A stretch of DNA of 56,398 nucleotides from Saccharothrix sp. (GCF_031180885.1 NZ_JAPSLK010000054.1:1-56398), one strand, 5' to 3'. Positions 35,142 to 42,951 are shown, counted from the first letter of the stretch. The notes: generated from the letters alone by a model not told the origin. Made by a program: numbers and translations.

Positions 35142-35183
35142 CCGATTCGCCGCAGGTCACGGGGTCGCGGCAGGCTGCTCGCC

Positions 35184-36194
35184 GTGACCGCACCCCACCG
35201 CCCCCGGGTCCTGCCCGGTCTGCCCGTGCTGCGCCGCCGCGACGACGCGGTGCAGCTGGGCGTCGACGACCGCCACGCCGTCCTGGTCGAAGACCTGACG
35301 GCGCAGATGGCGACGGCCCTGCTCGGCCTCTCCGGCCGCCACACCGACTCCGAGCTGCGCGACCAGCTGCCCGCCGACCAGGTCGACGACTGGACGCGGC
35401 TGCTGGCCGCCCTGGTCGGGACGGGGCTGGTCGAGGACACCACCCCCGTGCCGCACCCGCGCCTGGCCGCCGAGGCCACCGCGTGGGCGCTGCGCACCGG
35501 CCGACCCGCCCCGGGACTCGCCGCCGCGCGGGCCGCCCGGTCCGTGGTCGTGCACGGCGACGGCCGCCTGACCAGCGCGATCGCCGGTTTGCTCGCCGCC
35601 GCGGGAATCGGCCACGTCCGGATGACCACTCAGGGCCGGGTGGGTCCGGAGGACACCGGAGCCGGGTACACCGAGGACGACGTGGGCCGGTTCCGCTCCG
35701 ACGCCGCCCTGGACGTCCTGCAACGGGCCTGCGGCTCGGTCCGCACGGGTCCGCGCGCGAAAGCACCCGATCTGGTGGTCCTCGCGGACGCCCTGGTCCC
35801 CCGCCCGGAACTGCTGCGCGGCCTGCTGCTGGACGGCACGCCGCACCTGGCGGTCCGGGTCCGCGAGGGCCTGGGCGTGGTCGGACCGCTCGTCGTGCCG
35901 GGTCGGAGCAGCTGCCTGCGGTGCGCCGATTTGCACCGGACCGACGCCGACCGGGACTGGCCGGTGCTCGCCGCCCAGCTGGTCGACCGGCCGCAGCACG
36001 GCGACCTGGCCACGGTCACCGCCACGGCGGGTCTCGCGGCGGCCCAGGCGCTGCTCGCGCTGGACCACGAGACGACCAAGCGCACCCGTCCGCCGGTGTG
36101 GGACGCGACGCTGGAGGTGGACGCGTTCGCCGGGCTCGTGGAGCACCGGATCGCGCCCGTGCACCCTCGCTGTGAGTGCCGCTCACTTGTATGA
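35184..36194 (+). CDS. TOMM cyclodehydratase/ThiF-like leader-binding protein, orphan
   Basis: A 336-aa protein from GTG 35184. The N-terminal ~110 residues resemble the winged-helix precursor-binding domain of thiazole/oxazole-modified microcin enzymes. The centre keeps a Rossmann-like strand (RSVVVHGDGRLTSAIAGLLAAAGIGHVRM) but no intact ATP loop of ThiF/MoeB. A zinc site is formed by C244-x-x-C247 (SCLRCADLH) and C330/C332 at the extreme C-terminus (HPRCECRS). No precursor peptide, YcaO or dehydrogenase gene is nearby. It is followed by the ABC1 kinase gene, as with Rv3196-Rv3197 in M. tuberculosis (from memory). The role is unknown and probably not antibiotic biosynthesis. Confidence 0.75.
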   Translation: MTAPHRPRVLPGLPVLRRRDDAVQLGVDDRHAVLVEDLTAQMATALLGLSGRHTDSELRDQLPADQVDDWTRLLAALVGTGLVEDTTPVPHPRLAAEATAWALRTGRPAPGLAAARAARSVVVHGDGRLTSAIAGLLAAAGIGHVRMTTQGRVGPEDTGAGYTEDDVGRFRSDAALDVLQRACGSVRTGPRAKAPDLVVLADALVPRPELLRGLLLDGTPHLAVRVREGLGVVGPLVVPGRSSCLRCADLHRTDADRDWPVLAAQLVDRPQHGDLATVTATAGLAAAQALLALDHETTKRTRPPVWDATLEVDAFAGLVEHRIAPVHPRCECRSLV

Positions 36195-36279
36195 GTCGAT
36201 CCTCAGGCGGCGCTGTGTAGGTTCAGGTGTGGACCAAGTCGATCGTCGCCGTTCGTCGGGGCGGGGGGAGAATCTTCGG

Positions 36280-37590
36280 GTGAGCGAGATCCCGCGCAAG
36301 GCCGTGCAGCGCACCGCGAAGCTGGCCAGCCTGCCCATCGGGGTGGCCGGCCGGGTCGTGGGCGGCTGGGGCAAGCGGCTGGCCGGCCGCAGTTCCGAGG
36401 AGGTCAGCGCCGAGGTGTCGGCGAAGACCGCGGAACAGGTCTTCGCGGTGTTGGGCCAGCTCAAGGGCGGTGCCATGAAGTTCGGGCAGGCCTTGAGCGT
36501 GTTCGAGGCCGCGGTGCCCGACGAGCTGGCCGAGCCGTACCGGGAGGCGCTGACCAAGCTCCAGACCGCCGCGCCGCCGATGCCCGCGCGCACCACGCAC
36601 CGGGTGCTGGCCGAGCAGCTCGGGTCGGGCTGGGTGAAGCGGTTCGCGTCGTTCGACGACGAGCCTGCGGCGTCCGCGTCGATCGGCCAGGTGCACCGCG
36701 CGGTGTGGCACGACGGCCGGGACGTGGCGGTGAAGGTGCAGTACCCGGGCGCGGACGAGGCGTTGCAGGCGGACCTGAAGCAGTTGCTCCGGTTCTCCCG
36801 GCTGTTGCAGGCGATCATGCCCGGCACCGAGGTGAAACCGCTGCTGGAGGAGCTGCGGGACCGGTACCTGGAGGAGTTGGACTACCGGACCGAGGCCGCG
36901 AGCCAGCGGGTGTTCGCGAAGGCGTTCGACGGCGACGACCGGGTCCTGGTGCCCAGGGTCGTCGCCAGCTCGCCCAAGGTGATGGTCACCGAGTGGACCG
37001 ATGGCGTGCCGCTGTCGAAGATCATCCGGTCGGGTGAGCCGGAGGAGCGGGACCTGGCCGGCCAGCTGCTGTCGGAGTTTCACTTCTCCGCACCGAGCCG
37101 GTCGGGCCTGCTGCACGCCGACCCGCACCCCGGCAACTTCATGCTGGGTGAGGACGGCCGGCTGCGGGTCCTGGACTTCGGCGCGGTCGCCCGCCTGCCC
37201 GACGGCCTGCCCAAGACCCTGGGCCTGATGACGAGGCTCGCCCTCGACGGCCGTTCGACGGACCTGCTGGACCTGCTGAAGGCGGAGCGCTTCATCCGTC
37301 CGGGGACGGAGCTCCGGGAGGACGACGTCCTCAACTACCTGGGCCCCTTCGTCGAGCCGCTGCGCACGGAGACCTTCCACTTCACCCGGAAGTGGCTCCA
37401 GAAGCAGGCCGAACGCGTGGGCGACCTCCGCAGCCCGGACTCCCAAACCGGCCGCTCGCTGAACCTGCCGCCGCAATACCTGCTGATCCACCGCGTGACC
37501 CTGGGCGCGACCGGCATCCTCTGCCAGCTCGACGCCCACGTGCCGGCTCGCGAGATCGTCGAACGCTGGCAACCCGGCTTCGCCGACTGA
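36280..37590 (+). CDS. ABC1/UbiB (AarF) atypical kinase-like protein
   Basis: A 436-aa protein; GTG 36280 is preceded by GGGGGAG at 36264-36270. The KxGQ signature is KFGQALS, the A-rich loop SASIGQVHRA, the lysine strand DVAVKVQYPG, the catalytic-loop block LLHADPHPGNF and the metal motif LDFGAVARL. These proteins bind ATP and assist isoprenoid lipid metabolism in other organisms. In mycobacteria the gene in this place lies beside whiB7 and has been linked with antibiotic response. The 85-bp gap to the preceding gene may hold its own promoter. Confidence 0.9.
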   Translation: MSEIPRKAVQRTAKLASLPIGVAGRVVGGWGKRLAGRSSEEVSAEVSAKTAEQVFAVLGQLKGGAMKFGQALSVFEAAVPDELAEPYREALTKLQTAAPPMPARTTHRVLAEQLGSGWVKRFASFDDEPAASASIGQVHRAVWHDGRDVAVKVQYPGADEALQADLKQLLRFSRLLQAIMPGTEVKPLLEELRDRYLEELDYRTEAASQRVFAKAFDGDDRVLVPRVVASSPKVMVTEWTDGVPLSKIIRSGEPEERDLAGQLLSEFHFSAPSRSGLLHADPHPGNFMLGEDGRLRVLDFGAVARLPDGLPKTLGLMTRLALDGRSTDLLDLLKAERFIRPGTELREDDVLNYLGPFVEPLRTETFHFTRKWLQKQAERVGDLRSPDSQTGRSLNLPPQYLLIHRVTLGATGILCQLDAHVPAREIVERWQPGFAD

Positions 37591-37663
37591 CCCACCCGCA
37601 CCGCGCACTCCACCGCCGGCGGACTCCCCTCCCCCACCAGATCGGACGTCGTCCGCCGGCCAG

Positions 37664-37690
37664 TTGTCCACAGGCCCGAAGTTGTCCACA
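37664..37690. promoter_or_regulatory. Two perfect DnaA boxes, TTGTCCACA
   Basis: TTGTCCACA at 37664-37672 and 37682-37690, same strand, 18 bp apart, in the 150-bp gap upstream of the AbiEi-like gene. The match to the actinobacterial DnaA consensus is exact in both. There is no dnaA, dnaN or AT-rich region nearby, so this is not oriC. Confidence 0.5.
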
Positions 37691-37741
37691 GTTCCCGATC
37701 TCGTCCTGGCGGCCGTCGTTTCGCGGGTCGATCCTCGACCC

Positions 37742-38287
37742 GTGGACGTGATCAAGACTTCGGACCTGAAAGCCGCGGGCGTGCCCCGCTACAAGATCGA
37801 CCTGCGCTGCCGACCAGGCGGCCCGTGGCAGCGCATCCTGCCCGGCGTCCTGCTGCTCGGCGCGGCACCGCCCACCCGGGCAGACCGGGTCCGGGCGGCG
37901 CTCGCCTACGCCGGCCCGGAGGCGGTCCTGACCGGCGTGGACGCCCTGCACGCCCAGGGCTTCCCCGACCTGCCGCTGCCGCCGCGCGTGCACGTGCTCC
38001 AACCGGCGGGTCGCCGCAGATCCGGCGACCACCACGTGCTGCTGGAACGCACCACCCGCCTACCCAGCCCGGTGCTCAAGGACGGCTTGCCCCTGGCGCC
38101 ACCAGCCCGAGCCGTCCTCGACGCAGCACGCGCCGAACCACACCCCGCCCGAACACGCACCCTGCTCACGGCCGTGCTCAGCTCGGGCGCGTGCACACCG
38201 CACACGTTGCTCGCCGAACTGGACGCGGGCAGCACCCGCGGCACCGCCACACCCCGCACACTCCTCCACACCCTCATCCCCCGCTGA
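37742..38287 (+). CDS. AbiEi-like winged-helix protein (hypothetical)
   Basis: About 181 aa from GTG 37742 (GTG 37748 is also possible). The N-terminal block DLKAAGVPRYKIDLRCRPGG followed by WQRILPGVLLL and a segment with TGVDALHAQGF resembles the AbiEi antitoxin-type N-terminal domain (winged helix) common in actinobacteria as stand-alone proteins. No AbiEii nucleotidyltransferase toxin is adjacent, so a toxin-antitoxin role is not supported. The last 60 residues are Thr/Ala-rich and low in complexity. Base composition is extreme in C. Paired DnaA boxes lie in its promoter region. Confidence 0.55.
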   Translation: MDVIKTSDLKAAGVPRYKIDLRCRPGGPWQRILPGVLLLGAAPPTRADRVRAALAYAGPEAVLTGVDALHAQGFPDLPLPPRVHVLQPAGRRRSGDHHVLLERTTRLPSPVLKDGLPLAPPARAVLDAARAEPHPARTRTLLTAVLSSGACTPHTLLAELDAGSTRGTATPRTLLHTLIPR

Positions 38288-38373
38288 AGGCACACCCTCA
38301 TCTCGCGCCGAAGGCGCCCCTTCATCTCGGGCTGCCAGGAAGGCACACCCCCGTCTCGGACTGAAGGAGGTCT

Positions 38374-38565
38374 CTATCGCCAGTAGTCGGCGGGCAGCTT
38401 GCCCTCGATGTCGCGGACGTGGTTCCGCGCGCACACGTGGCACAACCACTGGTCGCGCCCGCGGTCCCGTTCGCGGACCCACGCCAGCAGTTCGGCCGGG
38501 TTCGTGACGGACTCGCGGGTCCGCCCGCAGCGCGCGCACGTCCCTTCCCCGGCCGCGGTGCTCAC
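38374..38565 (-). CDS. Small zinc-ribbon protein coupled to the methyltransferase
   Basis: A 63-aa protein whose ATG overlaps the methyltransferase stop (38562-38565). C10-x-x-C13 (TCARCGRTR) and C42-x-x-C45 (LCHVCARNHV) make a zinc ribbon; a charged helix (VRERDRGRDQW) links them. It ends PADYWR. Known relatives are actinobacterial hypothetical proteins. Coupling suggests joint expression with the methyltransferase but not a proven complex. Confidence 0.7.
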   Translation of the reverse strand: MSTAAGEGTCARCGRTRESVTNPAELLAWVRERDRGRDQWLCHVCARNHVRDIEGKLPADYWR

Positions 38566-39473
38566 GGCTTGCGACCCAGGTGCACGGTGTTGGCGATGAG
38601 CATGAACACGTCATCGCGCAGCCCGACGTACGCGGGGTCCTGCGGGTCGAGGAGCCGTTCGACCGTGCGCCGGTCCGCGGGGTGCAGGCAGTCGCCGCCG
38701 ACGTCGACCAACCACCGGAGCCGCTCGACGGCCCACTCCCGCACCGCCTGCTTCGCGGGTGCCGGGTGGTCGACGAGGTAGCTGAACGCGGTCACGTCGA
38801 GCAGGCCGGCCTCGGCCAGCACGATGTTCCAGCCGACGGTCAGCCGGACCCTGTCGGTCATCGACTCCCGCATGCGCACGAACCACTCGGCGCGCGCGGC
38901 GGACAGGCGTTCCTGCAAGCCGGGTTCGCCGACACCGATGTCCCACGGCAGGAACCGGCCCTCCAGGCCACCCTCGCCGAGGGCGAGCAGGCCGCCGGGC
39001 GCGAGCGCGTCGACCAGGTTCGCCACGCCCCGCCGCTCGTCGGGCAGGTGGTGGACGACGCGCGAGGCCCACACGAGGTGCGCCGGTCCGGTGAGGTCGG
39101 CCGGGCGTTCGGTCGCGACGTCGGCCAGCACCGGGCGGACCTTGACCGTGGGCTTGGTGTTGTCGTGCCCGTAGTTCGCGGCCGCGCGGGCGGCGGTCGT
39201 CGCGGCGTCGAGGAGTTCCGGCACGGCGTCGACGAGCACCACGGTGCCGCCGCCGCGCGCGTTCAGGGCCTCGACGAGGGCGACGCTCATGCCACCCGCG
39301 CCGCTCCCGACGTCGACCACGGTCGGGTCGTCGGGCAGCGACCGGACGAGTCTGCGCGCGACCACGCGCTCGGCCTCGGCGTCGAGTTCGTTCGCCCGCC
39401 GCAACGTGGTCAGGCGGGATGCCCAGTCGATTCCGTCGTGAGTGTGAGCGGCCACACCCCAGACCGTACCCAC
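38562..39473 (-). CDS. SAM-dependent class I methyltransferase
   Basis: A 303-aa protein; GTG 39473 and GTG 39455 are both possible starts, the latter leaving the hairpin at 39479-39512 in the leader. Motif I is VVDVGSGAGGMS, followed by VVLVDAVPELL (acidic Asp binding the SAM ribose), and motif post-II is LVWASRVVHHLPDERRG. The C-terminal half carries the likely acceptor-binding region. The substrate is unknown. The coupled zinc-ribbon gene follows. Confidence 0.85.
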   Translation of the reverse strand: MGTVWGVAAHTHDGIDWASRLTTLRRANELDAEAERVVARRLVRSLPDDPTVVDVGSGAGGMSVALVEALNARGGGTVVLVDAVPELLDAATTAARAAANYGHDNTKPTVKVRPVLADVATERPADLTGPAHLVWASRVVHHLPDERRGVANLVDALAPGGLLALGEGGLEGRFLPWDIGVGEPGLQERLSAARAEWFVRMRESMTDRVRLTVGWNIVLAEAGLLDVTAFSYLVDHPAPAKQAVREWAVERLRWLVDVGGDCLHPADRRTVERLLDPQDPAYVGLRDDVFMLIANTVHLGRKP

Positions 39474-39478
39474 GACAC

Positions 39479-39512
39479 GGCCCGCCCTCCCCTCGAAACG
39501 GGGGAGGGCGGG
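39479..39512. terminator. 14-bp perfect hairpin upstream of the methyltransferase
   Basis: GGCCCGCCCTCCCC pairs with GGGGAGGGCGGGCC around TCGAAAC. It is the last of three strong hairpins between the whiB7 operon and the methyltransferase gene, and could stop read-through from the former. Confidence 0.55.
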
Positions 39513-39578
39513 CCAAGTCGAACGGCATCAGGCATGCGCAGCGCATCCGGCACGCACGCGAATGGCCGGCCGGCAGCC

Positions 39579-39617
39579 AGACCCGATGTCCGGACTGGCG
39601 GCCGGTCCGGACATCGG
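39579..39617. terminator. 15-bp perfect hairpin
   Basis: ACCCGATGTCCGGAC (39579-39593) pairs with GTCCGGACATCGGGT (39603-39617), loop 9. Middle of the three hairpins in 39479-39692. Confidence 0.5.
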
Positions 39618-39654
39618 GTCCGCCCCGGCGTCGGTCCCACGCGTCCGCGATCAC

Positions 39655-39692
39655 CGGGTCCGGCGCCGGTTGTTCGGAGAACCGGCGCCGGA
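39655..39692 (-). terminator. Terminator of the whiB7 operon
   Basis: GGTCCGGCGCCGGTT (39655-39669) pairs perfectly with AACCGGCGCCGGACC (39678-39692), loop 8, directly after the stop of the 74-aa gene at 39703. Confidence 0.7.
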
Positions 39693-39702
39693 CCTCGCGG
39701 CA

Positions 39703-39927
39703 TCAGATCGCGCGGGCCTTCTGCAGAGCCCTGCGCTGGGCCCATCCGGCCAGTCGCCGCCACCGGCGGGCGACGACGAGGCGGTGGGCCACGCGTTGCC
39801 GTTGGGCGAACACCTCGGCGTCATGCATTCGGGATCTGGCCAGGTTTTCTTCGAGCAACATGGGGTTACCTCGCGGGTTGAGTTCGATGATCACTGCTTC
39901 GTCTGCGGTGGTGCGGTAGCCGTTCAC
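39703..39927 (-). CDS. Basic 74-aa protein coupled to whiB7
   Basis: GTG 39927 overlaps the whiB7 stop (GTGA), so translation is coupled. The N-terminal half is acidic with a DEAVIIELNPRGNPML block. The C-terminal half is strongly basic and helical (VAHRLVVARRWRRLAGWAQRR), with a plausible amphipathic or nucleic-acid-binding helix. There is no membrane segment or cysteine. I do not recognise a family. Because whiB7 is induced by ribosome-targeting antibiotics in relatives, this gene should be co-induced. It ends 11 bp before a strong terminator. Confidence 0.6.
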   Translation of the reverse strand: MNGYRTTADEAVIIELNPRGNPMLLEENLARSRMHDAEVFAQRQRVAHRLVVARRWRRLAGWAQRRALQKARAI

Positions 39928-40322
39928 GCGGCGGCCTCCTGGTCGGTAGCCCCCCGGACGGTGGTGGTTGCGGCGGGTGCCGCGGGCACTACGGGAGCGG
40001 CGTCCTTGCGCGGACGGCCACGGGGCCGCTTCCGCGCGATGACGGCGCCGCGCTCGAAGATCTCGCCGCCCCAGACCCCCCAGGGCTCGTGCCTGGCGAG
40101 CGCGCCCGCCAGGCACTCGGCGATCACCGGGCACGTGGCGCAGAACGCCTTCGCCTGCTCCAGCTCCGCGGGAGCGTCGGCGAACCACAGGTCCGGGTTG
40201 TTGGTGCGGCACGGAAGCTCGAGGCCGGCGTCCGGCGCGGTGTCGATCAAGTTGGCGACACCGGTCGTGGTCAGGTCCTCGGCGGACAGCGTCCCGGTTA
40301 TCGGGACGGTCGCGGTCAACAT
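39924..40322 (-). CDS. whiB7: WhiB7 antibiotic-resistance regulator
   Basis: A 132-aa protein from ATG 40322, with AGGAG ten bases upstream. Iron-sulfur ligands are C38, C61, C64 and C70 (LPCRTN; FCATCPVIAEC). The turn is WGVWGGE (81-87), and the C-terminal AT-hook RPRGRPRK (99-106) distinguishes WhiB7 from other Wbl proteins. It works with the housekeeping sigma factor to activate intrinsic drug-resistance genes, including itself. A long leader with promoter, upstream ORF and attenuator precedes it. uvrD2 lies next to it, as in M. tuberculosis. Confidence 0.96.
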   Translation of the reverse strand: MLTATVPITGTLSAEDLTTTGVANLIDTAPDAGLELPCRTNNPDLWFADAPAELEQAKAFCATCPVIAECLAGALARHEPWGVWGGEIFERGAVIARKRPRGRPRKDAAPVVPAAPAATTTVRGATDQEAAA

Positions 40323-40384
40323 CAGGTGGACTCCTGTCACAGGTCTTGCGATGGGGTTTGTCCTGCTGAAACGGGTCGAACAAA

Positions 40385-40426
40385 CACGAAGGCCGCGGAT
40401 CCGGTTACGGGTCCGCGGCCTTCGTG
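40385..40426 (-). promoter_or_regulatory. whiB7 leader attenuator hairpin
   Basis: CACGAAGGCCGCGGA (40385-40399) pairs perfectly with TCCGCGGCCTTCGTG (40412-40426), loop 12. On the minus strand TTTGTTCG follows. It lies 63 bases before the whiB7 start and 28 bases after the leader ORF stop. That is the place expected of the ribosome-controlled terminator known for whiB7/wblC genes. Confidence 0.75.
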
Positions 40427-40454
40427 GGCTTCAGGTGGCCTGATGCTGGTGGGC

Positions 40455-40676
40455 TCAGGTCCTTCGCCTGTGCGCGGACGGCGCAACGTTCTGAGTCGGG
40501 ACAACGGTCGGCGTGTACTGCGCCGGCACCTGGATCATGTGAACTCGCTCGCCGCCCCGCTCGAAGGCGCGGCGATCGCGGGCAGACTTCTCCCCCGCGA
40601 CGCGAGCGTTGCCGGACACGGCGCACACACCGGTAACGAGGAGACCGGGCAGCCCGACAGTCATCGGAGTGTTCAC
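40455..40676 (-). CDS. whiB7 leader upstream ORF
   Basis: A 73-aa frame from GTG 40676, with GAGGAGG about nine bases upstream on the minus strand. A hydrophobic opening (MTVGLPGLLVTGVCAV) is followed by a basic, low-complexity remainder ending RRRT. The product is probably less important than its translation: in relatives, stalling on the leader ORF prevents formation of the downstream terminator and lets whiB7 be transcribed. The true functional ORF may be shorter if a later start is used. Confidence 0.6.
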   Translation of the reverse strand: MNTPMTVGLPGLLVTGVCAVSGNARVAGEKSARDRRAFERGGERVHMIQVPAQYTPTVVPTQNVAPSAHRRRT

Positions 40677-40756
40677 AACCGGTCACCTCCTCGGGCGGCT
40701 AGTCTCGAAGCAACGCTCTTCATCCCCAGCGGGCGCACTCCGCGCCCGGCTTCAGC

Positions 40757-40797
40757 AGGTTATGACCCCGCCCCGGACCGGTGCAACCGGTTTTTCC
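40757..40797 (-). promoter_or_regulatory. whiB7 promoter with AT-rich WhiB7 box
   Basis: On the minus strand, GGAAAAACCGG is followed by -35 TTGCAC (40786-40781), 18 bases, and -10 TAACCT (40762-40757). An A-tract directly upstream of GGTTG at the -35 is the element through which WhiB7 activates its own promoter in mycobacteria. The leader from here to the start is about 430 nt. Confidence 0.6.
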
Positions 40798-40822
40798 AAA
40801 TACCTGTCGATCGTGTGAAGTT

Positions 40823-42904
40823 TCAGCGTTTTCCCTGCACAAGGGCTAGGACGTCGGCGCCGTAGCGATCGAGCTTGGCCGCGCCGATGCCCGCGATCGC
40901 GACGAGCCCGGCGATGTCCTCGGGGCGCTGTTCGGCGATCGCCACGAGCGTCGAGTCGGTGAAGACGACGTACGCGGGCACCTTCAACTCCTTCGCCCGG
41001 CCCGCGCGCCACGCCCGCAAACGGCCCAGCAGCTCTTCGTCCAGATCCGAGGGGCACGTGCCGCACCGGCTCAACTTCACCGCCTGCGCGTCCACCAGCT
41101 GCGCGCCGCACACCCGGCACTGCGGCTTGGGCCGCTTCTGCAACGGCTCCCGCTTGGCGACCGTGCGCGACGCGGGGTGGTCCTCGGGGATGAGCCCGTA
41201 CAGGAACCGGCTGCGCCGCCGGAACCGCCGCCCACCCGCCGCGCGGGCCAGCGCCCACGACAGCCACAGGTGCTCGCGCGCCCGGGTCACCCCCACGTAC
41301 AGCAGCCGGCGCTCCTCCTCGACCGCGGCCTCGTCGCCGTCGGCGTGCAGGATCGGCAGCGTCCCCTCGACCAGGCCGACCAGGAACACCGCGTCCCACT
41401 CCAGGCCCTTCGCCGCGTGCAGCGACGCCAGCGTCACGCCCTCGACGGTCGGCGGGTGCTGCGCCTCGGCGCGCATCTCCAGCTCGGTGACGAACTTCGG
41501 CAGGTCCGCCCCGTCGACGGTGGCCACCAGTTCCTCGGCCAGCTCCACCAGCGCGAGCAGCGACTCCCACTTCTCGCGCGCCGCGCCACCGGCGGGCGGG
41601 TCGTCGGTCAGGCCGATCGGGGCCAGCACCTCGCGCACCACCTTGGGCAGCTCGCCCGACGGCTCCTGCGCCGACGCCTGCCGCAGCGCCACCATCGCCT
41701 GCCGCACCTCGGCCCGCTGGAAGAACCGCTCCCCGCCGCGCACCTGGTACGGGATGCCCAGCTCGGCCAGCGCCTGCTCGAAGACCTCCGACTGCGCGTT
41801 GACCCGGTACAGCACCGCGATCTCGCTGGCCGCGACCCCCTCGTCCAGCAGCGCCTTCACCCGCCGCGCGACGGCCGCGGCCTCGGCGGGCTCGTCGTCG
41901 AACTCGGTGAACTTCGGCGCGGGACCGTCCGGGCGCTGCCCGATCAGCCGCAGCCGAGCGCCCGCGGGACGTCCGCGCGCCCACTTGATGACCTCGTTGG
42001 CCAGGGCCACGACCTGCGGCGTCGACCGGTAGTCGCGCTCCAGCCGGACCACGGTCGCGTCGGGGAAGCGGCGGTTGAAGTTCAGCAGCGGCATCGGCGA
42101 GGCGCCGGCGAAGGAGTAGATGGTCTGGTTGGCGTCGCCGACCACGGTCAGGTCGTCGCGCGCGCCCAGCCACGCGTCCAGCACGCGCTGCTGGAGCGGG
42201 GTGACGTCCTGGTACTCGTCGACCACGAAGCAGCGGTAGCGGTCGCGGAACTCCTCGGCGACGTCGCCGTGCTCCTCCAGCGCGGCGGCCGTGTGGAGGA
42301 GCAGGTCGTCGAAGTCGAGCAGCTGGGCGTCGTTCTTGAGCTGTTCGTAGGTGCGGTAGACCTGCACGACCTGTTCGGCGGGCGCGGGGGTGTCGCGGTG
42401 CGCCTTGCCCGCCGCGACCGGGTAGTCGTCGGGCGTGACCAGCGAGGCCTTGGCCCACTCGATCTCACCGGCGAGGTCGCGCAACGAGTCCGACTCGGTC
42501 GAGAGCCCCGCCCGGTTGGCCGCCTGCGCGACCAGCCGCAGCTTGTTGCGGTCAATCAGTTCCCACTGCGGCCCGCCGACCACGCGCGGCCAGAAGTAGC
42601 GCAACTGCCGAAGTGCCGCCGCGTGGAACGTCCGGGCCTGCGCACCGTGCACGCCGAGCGCCCGCAGCCGGGTCCGCATCTCGCCCGCGGCACGCGCCGT
42701 GAACGTGACGGCGAGCACCTGGCCCGGGGCGACGTGACCGCGTTGCACCAGGTAGGCGATGCGGTGGGTGATCGTCCGGGTCTTGCCCGTACCCGCCCCC
42801 GCGAGCACGCACACCGGGCCACGCGGCGCCTCGACCGCGGCCCGCTGTTCCGGATCGAGTCCCGCCAGCAGCCGCTCCATGCCCCGCATCCTCGCATTGG
42901 ACAC
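40823..42904 (-). CDS. uvrD2: UvrD2-type ATP-dependent DNA helicase with HRDC domain
   Basis: A 693-aa superfamily 1A helicase. Walker A is GAGTGKT (36-42), motif II VVDEYQDV, motif III GDANQTIYSFAGA, motif IV/V LHAAKGLEWDAVFLVGL, and motif VI YVGVTRARE. A tetracysteine insert (C596-x-x-C599 and CGTC about 15 residues later) precedes the HRDC domain at about 630-693. That combination defines actinobacterial UvrD2, which is essential in mycobacteria. It is separated from the whiB7 promoter by only about 25 bp, tail first. Confidence 0.95.
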   Translation of the reverse strand: MSNARMRGMERLLAGLDPEQRAAVEAPRGPVCVLAGAGTGKTRTITHRIAYLVQRGHVAPGQVLAVTFTARAAGEMRTRLRALGVHGAQARTFHAAALRQLRYFWPRVVGGPQWELIDRNKLRLVAQAANRAGLSTESDSLRDLAGEIEWAKASLVTPDDYPVAAGKAHRDTPAPAEQVVQVYRTYEQLKNDAQLLDFDDLLLHTAAALEEHGDVAEEFRDRYRCFVVDEYQDVTPLQQRVLDAWLGARDDLTVVGDANQTIYSFAGASPMPLLNFNRRFPDATVVRLERDYRSTPQVVALANEVIKWARGRPAGARLRLIGQRPDGPAPKFTEFDDEPAEAAAVARRVKALLDEGVAASEIAVLYRVNAQSEVFEQALAELGIPYQVRGGERFFQRAEVRQAMVALRQASAQEPSGELPKVVREVLAPIGLTDDPPAGGAAREKWESLLALVELAEELVATVDGADLPKFVTELEMRAEAQHPPTVEGVTLASLHAAKGLEWDAVFLVGLVEGTLPILHADGDEAAVEEERRLLYVGVTRAREHLWLSWALARAAGGRRFRRRSRFLYGLIPEDHPASRTVAKREPLQKRPKPQCRVCGAQLVDAQAVKLSRCGTCPSDLDEELLGRLRAWRAGRAKELKVPAYVVFTDSTLVAIAEQRPEDIAGLVAIAGIGAAKLDRYGADVLALVQGKR

Positions 42905-42951
42905 CCACCGCGCGGTGATGGGGCGACACGGCGCGCCGTATCCTGGTGGGT

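Noticed and set aside
35184..36194. A thiazole/oxazole-modified peptide gene cluster
   Set aside because: No precursor peptide, YcaO, dehydrogenase or transporter gene is near the cyclodehydratase-like gene.
37664..37690. A replication origin
   Set aside because: Two perfect DnaA boxes exist, but there is no AT-rich unwinding region, dnaA, dnaN or larger box cluster.
37742..38287. A type IV toxin-antitoxin system
   Set aside because: Only an AbiEi-like N-terminal domain is seen; no AbiEii-type nucleotidyltransferase is adjacent.
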